From assembly GCA_022414725.1 (NCBI GenBank), contig CM039466.1, positions 18,456,249-18,520,248 on the forward strand: a stretch of 64,000 nt of DNA, in the 5' to 3' direction. A model generated the notes under the pieces. The model was not told the DNA's origin and made no database searches. It saw only the letters and a program-made list of their open reading frames with translations. Source of the stretch: Microglena sp. YARC. Taxonomy: Eukaryota; Chlorophyta; Chlorophyceae; Chlamydomonadales; Chlamydomonadaceae. Made by a program: the position numbers and the translations under genes. Position 1 is the stretch's first letter. Each line of letters starts with the position of its first letter. Positions 40,772-51,256 of this stretch are shown one piece after another.

Positions 40772-42205
40772 TTAATAGCTCGGGCAGGAGGAGCGACTCC
40801 GCCCATGCGACGATTCCATGAAATCTAACCCGTCCAACTCATCGCTAGCCCATGCCTCGTCGTACGTGATGCGGAGTTGGCCAGTAAAAGCGCCCGACAG
40901 GTGTGGAACAATGCGCTCGAACGAACCCAGGTAACCGTCGGAGAACTGGAGCTCCATGATCGTGACCACATTGAATACCCATCGGCGCAACTTAGCCCTA
41001 GTGCATCTGTCCGACAGTTTGTGTTCAATGAGACGTAGTTCTTTTCTCATTTCGGTAACACGCTTGGCGAACCCAGTGTTGTGATCAGAGTGACGAGTGG
41101 CGCGGTTATTGGGAGGAGGGGTGATCGGGTCGGGTTCACCTGGCGGGCCTTCTGGGGCCAGGTGTGTTCCCGCGCGAACCTGTTGCGTCGGCGAAGGTGT
41201 GTCTGCGGACAGCGTAGCTGCGCGCTTGGCACGAGGTCGAACAGCGGCCGGGGAAGCCACCGTAGGTACCGCTGGCGGCGTTGGGTGCTCGGGCAGAGTA
41301 GCCCGAGGAGCGCGAATAGAGGTCGGGTCGCCAGGTGGAACCTGGAGAGGCGAACCTGGGAAATCGGCTAAGTCGTGGTCCGATGACGAGTAATCGGAGA
41401 CCGAAAAGGGGCCGACTGGTGTTGAGGGAGCGGCGGTATGCGCTGTCGGCGGGGAAGGGGTAGCGCCCCCCCGCGGAATCGAACCACGTTGCATTTTGCC
41501 CGTAAGGACAAAGGAAGGGGCATATACGTCGGGGAGTTGAAAGGGTTCTGGATGAAACGCCGGGACTAATTGAGCGACAGCTAGTTTATCAAACAACCCT
41601 GAATTCCCCGTAACCCGCACCTGCCTGTCAGGTGCACGAGGCAACGTCTCGTCCATTTTGTTGTCGTTGGCCTCCGCCGCAGGGTAGTGGGGCTTCAGCT
41701 TAGTGCCCTTGAGGGCTGCGTCCTTGTCGGCGATGTCCTTGATGTTCACAGGCATCAATTCCATCCACCTCTGCTTGCGCATCTTGCACGCCGTGTACAA
41801 ACGGGTCATGCTGTCGCGGAGGTCATCCACCGCTTGCAGCGCATCCACGATGTTCTCAGGATCGCAGTCAAGGACGAGGCTGTCAGCGTAAGAGTTCATA
41901 TGCACAGCCAACTTGGCGTCGGCATAAGGCGCGACAGGGTGGTCAGCGGAGTGGTAATACAGAAGACCATCCGACTTCGCAGCCTTGGCATACGTGGGCG
42001 ACGCCTTGATCTCGCGACCGCGCTGAAACGCCAGCTTGCGCGCAGCGATGGCCTCCTGAGCGGCGGTGTCGTCCTCACGAGCGGCCTGAGGCAGCGCATG
42101 CTTGCGCCCCACGGTCCTGCCGTTCCCGCACCCAACAAAGCGGGGCGCCGCTGGAAGAACCGCCAGGGTCCTCAGTGTCCATTGGCACCGTCTCGTTGCG
42201 CGCAA
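40772..42205 (-). CDS. Chromovirus gag, central part
   Basis: 477 codons. The N-terminal third has LDCDPENIVDALQAVDDL and KMRKQRWMELMPVNIKDI; the middle is proline-rich; the end (RVTEMRKELRLIEHKLSD ... WVFNVVTIMELQFSDGYLG) is helical. The true capsid probably runs on into 39765-40709 across a frameshift at about 40775. The start shown is set by the frame, and the upstream frame 42075-42383 (LKNARLTEVIAQLTRDNVA) joins near 42150. Confidence 0.6.
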   Translation of the reverse strand: MRATRRCQWTLRTLAVLPAAPRFVGCGNGRTVGRKHALPQAAREDDTAAQEAIAARKLAFQRGREIKASPTYAKAAKSDGLLYYHSADHPVAPYADAKLAVHMNSYADSLVLDCDPENIVDALQAVDDLRDSMTRLYTACKMRKQRWMELMPVNIKDIADKDAALKGTKLKPHYPAAEANDNKMDETLPRAPDRQVRVTGNSGLFDKLAVAQLVPAFHPEPFQLPDVYAPSFVLTGKMQRGSIPRGGATPSPPTAHTAAPSTPVGPFSVSDYSSSDHDLADFPGSPLQVPPGDPTSIRAPRATLPEHPTPPAVPTVASPAAVRPRAKRAATLSADTPSPTQQVRAGTHLAPEGPPGEPDPITPPPNNRATRHSDHNTGFAKRVTEMRKELRLIEHKLSDRCTRAKLRRWVFNVVTIMELQFSDGYLGSFERIVPHLSGAFTGQLRITYDEAWASDELDGLDFMESSHGRSRSSCPSY

Positions 42206-42336
42206 CAGTAGCTCGGTCCGCCGCGATCATGGCCATGACATCAGCCATGGTAAGGGCGGCGGAAGATGCATGCGCGGGAGTAGCCAATGGGCGCTTACCA
42301 GCAGCGACGTTATCTCGAGTCAGCTGCGCGATGACC

Positions 42337-43512
42337 TCAGTCAAGCGAGCGTTTTTCAGCGAGAGCGGGTGCGAGCGCTGCATGGGGGGAAAGACGTGGC
42401 GAGTTAGACAATGGCGTCGGTATAGTGGGAAACAAGGTGCGATTCACGGGCAAAACATTGGGAGGTGTAACCAATTGGGAAGGTGAGTCCTCAATATGAT
42501 CAAATGGATTGCAAACCGAGAATGGTATGTTCGTCATATGTTTGTCAGGCGTCAAACTGCGCTCACCTGCTTGAGACTGAGCGAGGTCGGCCTGCGCCGC
42601 ACCGAGCTCGGACTCCTTAGCCGCCAGCTCGACGCACCAAACATCCATGGAGGACCTTGCGGTCGCCGCGGCCTCAGCGGAAGCGACCTGGAGGTCGGCC
42701 AGAGCCTTCTGGCTCTTAGCCAGATCCCTGTTGAGGAAGTAGTGGCTGGTCAACAGCTCTTGCCTCTCAGTAGGGTCGCCATTGGCCAATGCGGCCTCGG
42801 TAGCCGCGCTGGAGACGGCGAGGCGCTGCGCTAGGTCAGCGACCTCGGCGTTCGTAGCGGCTATCTTAGCCACAAACTGCTCGGTGAGAGCTGCGTTGGC
42901 GATGGAGGCCTGGTCAAGCTGCGCTCGGAGTTGGCCAATTTGTTCCGCAGCGATTAGGTGGCCACCCATATGATGGTGACGCCTGCGCTCCGCGCCCTCG
43001 TAATAGAGAGCGCTGCGCTCCTCGAGGGAAGGCTGCGCCAGCTGCGTCATCGTCGTCGTTGGGGCCATGCCCGCGCGCGGAGGCGGGGCAGCGGGCGGGG
43101 CACCCGAGGGTGCCGCCAGACCATTGAGGCCGTCAACCGTTGCGTGACATCTTCGATCCGCGCCCGCTTCATAGCGAGCGCTGAGCTCCTCAAGGGAAGA
43201 CTCAGACAGCGGCGTCGTCGTCGGAGCCATGCCCGCGCGCGGAGGCAGGGCAGCGGGCGGGGCACCCGAGGGTGCCGCTAGACCATTGAGGCCGGCAACC
43301 AGCGGTTGCAGCGTACCCACTGAGACAGAGGGCCGCGTTTCGGCGGACGCGGACTCATCCAGCGTAGCACCGTGCTCAGTGTCGGGCTCAGTGTCAGAAG
43401 ACCCCATCCCTATGTGATTGGTGTCAACCACTGACATCGTAGGCTGGTCAGCCGCGTCGTCGGTCACCTTGGTGGTTTTGTGTGATGCCATTCTGCGTAA
43501 GCAACAGAACAA
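42337..43512 (-). CDS. Chromovirus gag N-terminal ORF with coiled coil and internal duplication
   Basis: 391 codons. A segment GLNGLAAPSGAPPAA...PPRAGMAPTTT occurs twice (about 43215-43290 and 43055-43130). A long coiled coil follows (LIAAEQIGQLRAQLDQASIA ... LAKSQKALADLQVASAEAAA). The C-terminus meets the next frame near 42340. Together with the following two frames this makes an unusually large gag of over 1,000 residues. The coiled coil probably mediates particle assembly. Confidence 0.6.
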   Translation of the reverse strand: MFCCLRRMASHKTTKVTDDAADQPTMSVVDTNHIGMGSSDTEPDTEHGATLDESASAETRPSVSVGTLQPLVAGLNGLAAPSGAPPAALPPRAGMAPTTTPLSESSLEELSARYEAGADRRCHATVDGLNGLAAPSGAPPAAPPPRAGMAPTTTMTQLAQPSLEERSALYYEGAERRRHHHMGGHLIAAEQIGQLRAQLDQASIANAALTEQFVAKIAATNAEVADLAQRLAVSSAATEAALANGDPTERQELLTSHYFLNRDLAKSQKALADLQVASAEAAATARSSMDVWCVELAAKESELGAAQADLAQSQAGERSLTPDKHMTNIPFSVCNPFDHIEDSPSQLVTPPNVLPVNRTLFPTIPTPLSNSPRLSPHAALAPALAEKRSLD

Positions 43513-44258
43513 GTCAGTAGGCTGGACAGGAATGAGTGGTGGGCGAGAGAGGGAGAATTACTCGCAACTCCAGGATGCCAAAATCCACCTGCCACAGGGA
43601 CTCGTAAATTTTGCAAGCGTAACGAGCTGATAATGCCTCAAGCGTAACTGTAATGACGCGTTCGTCCAGAATACGATGAGGGATATTAGCACTGCAAAGG
43701 CACGGACCACAGGGCAAGCAAGGAAGTACACCGACGAATCAAAATGCGCGACAGGATGAGCAAGATAGCAGGTGGGCAGCACGAATAATTAATGCAGCAA
43801 ACCGTGAGAGCTGCCGGACAGGCTCGCGAAGCACCCTAATTAAAGCAAGTACAGCCGAGGTGGCCAATGGAGCCGATGCTGCACTAATGATCAATCCGTG
43901 AGGGAGATGCTCGGGAATAACTCGTTAGAAGCTATGACCAAAAGGACAGTACGTAAGCGCAAGAATCGAGAACGTAGGCCAGACAGGGGCCGGGCAGGCT
44001 AAGATAAGGTGCCCATGCAAGACAGGTCGAAGGCGGCCTAGTGCGTGCGGATGAGGCCTAACAGGACCGTTCACTGCGAGAACCGAGCAGGCGCTACGTG
44101 TATTCGTAGCCACAGGTAAGAGCAGGAACAAAGAGCAGCAAATGCCAGAAAAGTTGACAGGATGTCCTGGTGGGTGCTATTTATTCGAAAGAAAATGCGT
44201 ATGCGTGCGTATGTGTATGCGTGAGGTCCCTAAGGAACGAAACCAGCTCCGCTACCAG
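43513..44258 (-). other. Chromovirus 5' leader with tRNA primer-binding site
   Basis: Directly after the 5' LTR on the minus strand comes C then TGGTAGCGGAGCTGG (44243-44257). This is close to primer sites that pair with methionine-type tRNA 3' ends. The remaining 700 bp have no ORF and would hold the packaging region. Confidence 0.7.
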
Positions 44259-44606
44259 TGTAACAGCTCAGGATGCTCCTTAGCAGCTTGAGGGGTTAGG
44301 CTAGGGAACGTGATGCGTGATGTGAGTTTACGTGTATGTTGATATGGGTGAACTAGCAGGACAAGTAGAAGGTTACCTAAGTATGGGATGTCGAGTAGCT
44401 TGGAAAGAACGTCTTCGTGGTTGGAGTAGAAGGGTTCGTTCCGAGTAGCTCGTGTCTATGTGCGCAACGTGTGCGTTGTGAGAGATGAGGCAGTACATGG
44501 GTATGGTACTGTATCATGTGCGTTCGTCACGTGGCTTACGGGTGAGGTGTACCCGTATGCCTTGCTGGACGGCCAGAGTACCCGTGAAGGGTTCTGTACC
44601 GTTACA
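44259..44606 (-). repeat. 5' LTR of the chromovirus
   Basis: 348 bp, matching 34629-34976 base for base as far as I can compare. Followed by TSD GACTA at 44607-44611. Full element 34629-44606 is 9,978 bp. Confidence 0.95.
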
Positions 44607-44611
44607 GACTA

Positions 44612-46684
44612 GATGATTGGTCAGAAGAATTCAACCTCAGAGCCGCTGGCCAATATGGATTTAGAAGTGGTAGGGGTACTGCGGATGCATCATTCATTCT
44701 TAACCATATTGTAGATAAATATAGAGAGAAGAAAAAACCACTCTTTGTGGCTTTTGTCGATTTCAAGAAGGCTTATGATTGGGTCAACAGAGACTTGCTA
44801 TGGGATTGCTTAGCAAGGCTAGGAGTCAAAGACTCCTATCTTAGTATTCTGAAGTCCATGTATAATCATGTCGTTTTCCAAGTTCGCCTACATGGGGACA
44901 TTGGATCCTCCTTTCCATCCCTTGTAGGAGTTAAACAAGGAGACCCCCTATCCCCACTCCTATTCGGTCTGTTCATTGATAGGATTGAATCGTTCCTCCA
45001 ATCCAAGCTCCCAAATGTAGGGGCTGAGCTTAGGGGAAAGATTCTGCAATTGTTACTTTATGCTGATGACCTAGCTATAATGGCAGAATCCCCGGCAGAT
45101 ATGCAAGCGATGCTTAACTGCCTGAGACATTTCTGCGAGGCTACTAAGATGGCTGTGAATATAAAGAAAACTGAGATTGTCGATTTCAACAAGCAATTCT
45201 GTGATGAGGCCCGTATGGATCCTGATTACAAATTTGTCTATGATGGAGCACAGCTTTCTACAAAGTTATTTTTTGTCTACCTGGGATCCCTCTTTATGGA
45301 TGGTGACTCAAGCAATCGTGCAAAAGCTGCTTGTTCTAGGATGCTCGCTAAAGCCCAAAAGGCTCACCACATGCTCCGTAGGCGATGCCATACTATGGAG
45401 ATGTACAATATTGATATTCTCACCCACCTGTTTGATTCTCTTGTACAGCCTATCCTGAATTTTGGCTGTGAGGTGTGGGCTCCTTCTATTCTGAACAACA
45501 CACTTATCTCAAATGACCATGCTTGTGAGAAATGGCATAGAGGTATACTTAAACAAATGTTGGGTGTTTGCCAATCTACTACATCTAATATTATCATGGA
45601 AGAGCTGGGTAGAACCCCGTTGTGTTTTGCTTGGCTTAAACAAGCTTTGCGCTTCTGGAACAAGACCATAGATAAAGAACCTGAGGATCTCATTAGAATG
45701 GCTCTTGAGGAATCTTTTGATTCCAACACTGGCTGGGTTCATGACTTACGTTGCGTTCTCCACAAGCTAGGATCCAGTAAAAACCTCAACATTTTGGAGG
45801 CTGTTGATGTCGAAGGTATTATGTCTGAAGTTTTTGAGTCATGGAGGTTTAAGTACCCAAGTGACACCAATGAAGTCAGAGACATCCCTGATGAGAGAAG
45901 GGTTGGCTTTAAACGCCTCCGATACCAAAAATGGTTCGCAGCCAACAGCAATGATGAGAATGGCTTGATTCCCTTTACATCCGCCTTACATAAGCAGGAT
46001 CAGATTCGTTCTATAGCACAGTTTAGAATGGGTTCCCATTGGCTGAACACAGAAAGAATGAGGGTGGTGGATAGAGCACACATCCCTCGTTCAATGAGAC
46101 ACTGTCAAATGTGTGGGTTCCAAAAACCTGAGGATGAAATGCATATGTTTGAGTGCCCTTTTTATAATGATATTCGCCTCCGCTACCAGAAGCTGTTTAC
46201 AGATATTTATAGGCATGTCCATGAGGATACCGACTTAACCGTATGGAATGTGGAATTCTGCGATTCCACATTCAGAACCTTTATGAATGGAAATGGCACT
46301 AAGACTTTCTGGAGCAACCTAGCCGACTATCTTTCTACTTGTAGAAGAGCAAGACAGGAAGACCTGGACTGCTTAGTGGCACCGTAATTTATTATCCCTT
46401 TTTTTTCTTCTTTTCTTCTTGTGACTTCTCATTTGTTAGCTTCTTACCTCCGCCACTGTAAGTGGTTGAGATCTGGGTCCTGCTCTAGGGGGTTTAATAC
46501 CTACGCCACCAAAACGGTGGTTGGGAGTTTGGTTTGTTTGTCCTCGACACACTCCTGATGTAATGGGGTTTTTTGCTTTGTGGGTGCTTTTTCTTTTTGT
46601 TTAAAGCACAGAGTCTCATACACCCTCGCGGTGTCAAGTAGACTTTAACATGTAATGTAATGTAATGTAATCTAATCTAACTTA
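44612..46684 (+). CDS. LINE-T copy b: reverse transcriptase core, C-terminal zinc segment, 3' UTR and TAATG tail
   Basis: Open from the insertion site (DDWSEEFNLRAAGQYGFR) to TAA at 46385-46387. RT motifs: FVDFKKAYDWVNRDLL, VGVKQGDPLSPLLF and the catalytic LLLYADDLAIMAE (about 45052-45085). The C-terminal part has the LINE zinc pattern CQMCGFQKPEDEMHMFEC (near 46108) and ends RARQEDLDCLVAP. A 295-bp 3' UTR contains a C-rich/G-rich hairpin pair and ends ACATGTAATGTAATGTAATGTAATCTAATC, the tail unit. The protein copies its RNA at a nicked target. Removing the chromovirus joins 34628 to 44612 in frame. Copies a, c and d are truncated relatives. Confidence 0.9.
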
Positions 46685-47779
46685 TTCCCCCTCTAATTGG
46701 GAAGTCGAGATCCTGCAAAGACTTGTCAAATCAAGAGTGACATCAGGATAACTAAATCAGAGACTAAGTGTGGTACATCCCACCTAGAAGTCATTTGGGA
46801 TGCATAAGGTCAGCATACTATTCCCCCCATAATTTGGGGGCTCTAAATGGATCCACAAATTACGGATGACATTATGAGAAATAACTTAAGGTAGACATCT
46901 TCCGCTAGCTCAGAACTATCAGTCCAGATGGAAGGATAGGGTGAGGTACTTCCAGTATCATTTATAAGATATAAGAAGGTAGGCTTGACAGTAAATACAA
47001 CTGTCTTCCAGAGGGGAGATACATGCTGAGAATTCAATTGAAAACAGCATGTAACTAGAGGTCCAGGTCGGCAAGAAAACTAGTCAAACTGCTGCGTTAG
47101 TACATGGCAGGACAGGATTTAAATTCCTAGAGTGTTCATTGCTATTTAAAAAACAAATTGCAAGCAGGGGGCACATTTAAATGCCAGGTGCTGGGATGTC
47201 ATCCAGGGTCAGTAGCTTGGCTGCCATGTTGCTAGAGTTGACACCATGTCGCTAGGAGCCGTTGAGAAGGTAGAGGGCTTGTAGGGCCTGCTGGGGAAAT
47301 CAATCGGACTCTACTAGGGAGGTGCCAGGTGGGTAGGAATTGCTGTGACATTCATATGAGGTGAGTGTAACCATGACTACGGCAGAAAAGACTAGGATGG
47401 CTGCAGATCAGGGAAACTGCAGATCATGGCGGCTGCAGATCAGGGAAGATGTCTGTCAGAGTGGCTGCAGATCAGTTCAAAGACAATTATGTGACATGCA
47501 GATGTATTCAGCAAGCGAGGGTATCGCTCACAAGTGCTGGGGATCTGCATGTGCATGAGGGTCAATGTGACCATTGTATGGTGGTCTGCATAAAATAGCG
47601 GTACTGCGATTTATGCAGATCAGTGTGCAGATCAGATCATAATGCAGATAAGCGGCAGATCAGTGTGCAGATCAGATCAGTTCATACCCCCCGTTCAGAG
47701 TTCAGCTGTTGACATCCCCTCACAAGGTTATCATTTATCCTATGTCCACAAGCGGGGGTATCGCTCACAAGCTTAGCAT
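46685..47779 (-). other. Element B 3' region, interior side
   Basis: Non-coding. Block 46885-47010 is a diverged match to element A 5510-5625. TTCCCCCC-type tracts lie near 46684 and 46823. From 47395 to 47690 the word CTGCAGATCA recurs at least seven times. GGTATCGCTCACAAG is duplicated near 47519 and 47757. Confidence 0.5.
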
Positions 47780-48391
47780 TTATCCTATGCCCACCAGGGT
47801 TTGTGGCGCCTTGGTTGTCCTATTATGGGAGTGGGGCCAGGGCAGGGAGAAAGTACCATGGAAGGCAGAGGTGATGAAGGGGTGATTGATGATGACGAGT
47901 TCAGCCAGAGCATCGGTGGGAGTGGGAGGCGTTGTGACATGCTCAGTGGATGTGGATGTGGATATGTGTGTGTTGTCGCTGTCACGTGTGCTAGATGTAC
48001 TTGCATAGGTAGTGGAGTGGACAGTGAGTATGGGTGTGTCTCCAACACGTGTGCTGGATGTACTTGCATATGCACTAAGGTTCCCCCCATGCAAGTGAGG
48101 ATCAGCAGAAGCTGCAGGTGAGTGTGCAGGTGTGTGTGCAGGTGCATGTGTAATGCCAGGTGTCCAGGGTTGGAGTGGTGGTGAGTTGTGGAAACCAGCT
48201 GCAATGCATAACTCCGTCCATGTGGATGGTAGATCTTGGACTAGTGACCAGTCTAGGGGTATTGCTGGGAAACCTGGTGGTGGTTGTAAGCAGATAAGTT
48301 GGAGAGGTTGGTTTGATTCACTACCTGGGTCTGCATCTGCATCTGCTGGGACTATCCAATCTGGTCTATCAATCAGGTTCCCCCCATGCAA
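47780..48391 (-). CDS. Element B C-terminal ORF with the shared PPGFPA-PLDW block
   Basis: Carries PPPGFPAIPLDWSLVQDLP and STWTELCIAAGF (about 48190-48285), the counterpart of element A residues near 6740-6830. Thr/Ser/His-rich repeats follow (YASTSSTR twice). The frame continues upstream in register trouble with 48373-49107. No polymerase motif. It is part of the novel C-terminal region of the A/B gag-type polyprotein. Confidence 0.5.
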   Translation of the reverse strand: MHGGNLIDRPDWIVPADADADPGSESNQPLQLICLQPPPGFPAIPLDWSLVQDLPSTWTELCIAAGFHNSPPLQPWTPGITHAPAHTPAHSPAASADPHLHGGNLSAYASTSSTRVGDTPILTVHSTTYASTSSTRDSDNTHISTSTSTEHVTTPPTPTDALAELVIINHPFITSAFHGTFSLPWPHSHNRTTKAPQTLVGIG

Positions 48392-49107
48392 GTGAGGATC
48401 ATGGAGGTAACTGCACCCATCAGGAGCTGCTGTGTGGGGGGGGCAGAGTGGACAGATGTGTCCTCGACAGGGACACAGAGTGCTGCAGCATGTGATGTGT
48501 GTAGTGCTAGAACATGGTTGTCGACAGATAAGGATGGCATTGCATCAGCAGGTGAGGGTGCATGGTACATGGTTGCCTCATGCACGCGAATAGCAAGATC
48601 AGTAGGTATGCCCCAGTGGGTCCAGAGTGTGGAGGTGGGGAAGAATTCTCTTACCCATTTATCATGGAGTTGCTGCATTCTAGTCTCATATTCCATGTCA
48701 TAGATCTGACGTTCCAAGTTTTGGATTGTATGGTTTTGTTCTTGGATCTCATGGTTTTGGGCTTGGATTGTATTGTTCAACTCTGAGATAATGGGGTTTG
48801 GGGCAGGGTTTACTTTACGGGCAGGGACAGTCCTAGGGGCAGGAACAGTCCTAGGGGCGGGAACAGTCCTAGGGGCCTTCCTAAGGGTAGGGACAGTCCT
48901 AGAGGCAGGGACAGTCCTAGAGGCAGGGACAGTCCTAGGGGCCTTCCTAAGGGTAGGGACAGTCCTAGAGGCAGGGACAGTCCTAGCTAGGGGCAGGGGC
49001 AGTCCTAGACGTGGCACATATGCTGGCAGGCTGGGGTGTGGGGGCTGTAGCATCACTATCATCATGGCTATTTGTAACACAATCTGTGGCTGGGGATTTA
49101 TTGCCAT
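48373..49107 (-). CDS. Element B gag middle: RTVPA repeats and coiled coil
   Basis: Residues encoded by the 18-bp minisatellite (48822-49010) read as RTVPAS/RTVPTLRKAP repeats. A strong heptad coiled coil follows, SELNNTIQAQNHEIQEQNHT ... NLERQIYDMEYETRM (about 48670-48790). The tail has THWGIPTDLAIRVHEATMYH. Coiled coils of this kind support gag multimerisation. It overlaps both neighbours in other frames, so one or two indels separate the pieces. Confidence 0.5.
   Translation of the reverse strand: MAINPQPQIVLQIAMMIVMLQPPHPSLPAYVPRLGLPLPLARTVPASRTVPTLRKAPRTVPASRTVPASRTVPTLRKAPRTVPAPRTVPAPRTVPARKVNPAPNPIISELNNTIQAQNHEIQEQNHTIQNLERQIYDMEYETRMQQLHDKWVREFFPTSTLWTHWGIPTDLAIRVHEATMYHAPSPADAMPSLSVDNHVLALHTSHAAALCVPVEDTSVHSAPPTQQLLMGAVTSMILTCMGGT
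48822..49010. repeat. 18-bp minisatellite with 66-bp higher-order unit
   Basis: Unit GGGACAGTCCTAGAGGCA, with a longer block containing CCTTCCTAAGGGTA repeated twice. In frame within element B gag. Confidence 0.85.
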
Positions 49108-49342
49108 AAAAGGCTCTCAAGTACCACATAGTGTGGTTGGGACTAGAGATATTCTTGCTTTTCAGCATATGTTTAATGCCAGGGGACAGATGCTCATTAA
49201 TGATTTTCATGGAGCTGGCGATCTCATGACATAGTAGCCCTAGGCGATTACCTAGCCAGGGACTGTCAGGATGCAGAAGCTTGTCTTCAATGAAGATGTC
49301 CCAAAAGTTGAAGCCCTCTCCATCAAAGATCATGATGCGCAA
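48983..49342 (-). CDS. Element B gag N-terminus (copia-type)
   Basis: Starts MIFDGEGFNFWDIFIEDKLL, the copia gag opening (F-D-G-x-x-F-x-x-W). LGLLCHEIASSMKIINEHLS and MWYLRAFYGNKS follow. About 119 codons before the frame changes near 49000. This places B in the Ty1/copia gag class although no copia polymerase is present. Confidence 0.6.
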   Translation of the reverse strand: MRIMIFDGEGFNFWDIFIEDKLLHPDSPWLGNRLGLLCHEIASSMKIINEHLSPGIKHMLKSKNISSPNHTMWYLRAFYGNKSPATDCVTNSHDDSDATAPTPQPASICATSRTAPAPS

Positions 49343-50220
49343 GGATTAGACGACGGCTGAAGCGAAGTCCAGCTATAATAGCGTCCGCAATGATCAGAAG
49401 ATTCCCCCCATTCTGGCTGTAGTGGCTATCACAGCCGGAATGTGATGATTGTAGCAGGTTACGAAGGATAGGGGGGGGGGGGGGGGGGGGCTGGAGAAGG
49501 AGCAGAGGGAGACGTAGAGCTCGCTTCGAGCAGGGTAGCAAAGGTGGCGAAGGGGAGCTCAGAGCAGGGATGAGGAAAGGAGAAATGGAGATCTCTACAC
49601 GAAGTAGAGAATGGGAATGACGGTCTTGGACAGGAGGAAATGGAGAGCTCCGAGCAGTGTAGACAAAGATGTCGGAGTTGAGCTCAGAGCAGGAATTTGG
49701 GGGGGGGGGGGGGGGGGGGGGCTTGCGAAGGTTGTCAGTTCTTCAGTCTTGGTCGTGTGTTCGGAGGCAAGGGGAGTGGCGTTGGTAGTAGCAGGGGGTA
49801 AGGGGTGACGGATTCAGTGAGCGGAAGGGGAGGGTGGTTGGGGTTGGGTGGCTTGCGATGGCGTGCAGGGCTGAATATCTCCTCGGCACAAACAATCTCA
49901 ATCTCAATCTCAAAGGATTGGTAACGCTGTGTATGATCTAATGAGTTAGCAACTCACGTCAAAGATCTACTCAGACTCCTGGACTGCGTCTACGTTTCGT
50001 CTTGGACGGATGGTAGAGACAACGGGAGAGTTGTGTGGGCAGTAGGCGAGGCAGCGCAGGTTAGATTTCTCACGTGAACACGTAGACAATCCAGGGCCAA
50101 AAGCAGTACTCAAGCCGTCGAGCTAGTCTGAGGGAAAACTATCACCTTGTGCAGGGCAGAAGATCGTCCTTGGCACAGGCGCAGTGGCGTTGCTTCGGTC
50201 CGCGTTCAGGGACCATGACC
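49343..50220 (-). other. Element B 5' leader with poly-G tracts and primer-site candidate
   Basis: Contains G20 at 49471-49490 and G23 at 49699-49721, and (CAATCT)n near 49895. Just after the 5' LTR on the minus strand stands GGTCATGGTCCCTGAACGCG (50201-50220). Its internal TGGTCCCTGAACGCG could be a tRNA primer site. No convincing ORF. Confidence 0.45.
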
Positions 50221-50433
50221 TTTGGTTGGTTACGCAGTGAAGACTGAAGTAGAAGGGAGATACACGCAACGAGTGCGCTTATATAGAAGACGGGAGTCTG
50301 CAGGAAGATCCTGCAGACCCGTGTAGGCCACAGCTAGCCTGTGGCCTAGCGGCAGGCAACTCGGGACCTGGAGAGACCAGGTACCGGTATGCATTATGCC
50401 GACTCAGTGTCCGACGTATATCGGACAATAACA
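50221..50433 (-). repeat. 5' LTR of element B
   Basis: 213 bp, same as 33728-33940 apart from a few bases. TATA box CTATATAAG on the minus strand near 50278-50286. The outer flank AGTAG (50434-50438) is the TSD. B spans 33728-50433 including nested insertions; its own sequence is about 4.4 kb. Confidence 0.92.
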
Positions 50434-51256
50434 AGTAGAACCCCTGGCCCCAATCTTTCCGAATGTAGCGCAAAGCTCCGGCTGCGTTTTTAGTTTGCGC
50501 GTCTAGGATTGCAGCAAGGGGTGGGGTGCAGTTTTGCAGAATATGGTTCATAGCCAGGTAGTTGGATACAGGTGTGATTCTGCTGTTCCTAGGGTAGTGG
50601 TAGCCGTTTGAGGGCTCATCAATGGGCTGATAGTCTAGATCGGCGTCGATAACTGAGAAAACTGAAGATCTCTCGAGCAGGGGAGCTACAAGGTTCGTGT
50701 ACCAGTTGACGAATACATCGTAACCACCCTTACCATCATATGGCGCTTGGTGCATTGCGGCGGCTTGGGTTGGGGTAGGGGAGGTGCGGAGGTGACGAAT
50801 CTGGCGCGAGAGAGCAGAGAAGAGTTGGGGGGGAAGAACTGGAGATTCTTCAGGATGTAGTGAACGGGAAGATGCAGGAGAGGGAAAAGGGGGGGGGGGG
50901 GGGGGCGTTGGGCAGGAGATTTGGCTTGCGGGGCCGACGAGGTAAGGAGGTGACGGAAGGGTGAGAGAGGGGGACTGATGGGTAGACGCAGTGGGGTGGT
51001 TGGTGTTGCGGGGGCAACGTACTGGCGGTCCATCCAGCGGGGTCTTGGGTAGACTGTTGGGGCTGGTGTTCCAGCGGGGTGCCTAGCAATCAGAGAAGAT
51101 TCTGCAACTGAGATCCTTTTCCTTCGGTTGTTGCGGCGGCAACTGTGGAAGGCACTGCAGGTGCGCGGGAGCTCGGGATCTACGGACAGGGTAACAGGCT
51201 TGATGCGCTCAAGTCTGTTGCAGTGGAACACGTTGCGGCGTTGATGGGCGATAACC
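50434..51256 (-). CDS. Family A gag, N-terminal part (copia-type), cut by element B
   Basis: The front part (51294-50686 frame) has VIAHQRRNVFHCNRLERI and PELPRTCSAFHSC. After a frame change near 50755 it continues GKGGYDVFVNWYTNLVAPLL, SNYLAMNHILQNCTPPLAAI and RYIRKDWGQGFYL, stopping at element B. The helical pattern is that of copia gag capsids. It continues in frame at 33727. A G17 run at 50889-50905 codes for proline and is a likely indel site. It begins right after the family A 5' LTR. Confidence 0.65.

Noticed and set aside
44150..44230. GCGTATGTGTATGCG alternating run as promoter element
   Set aside because: It lies in the chromovirus leader downstream of the LTR and is just a short purine-pyrimidine repeat.
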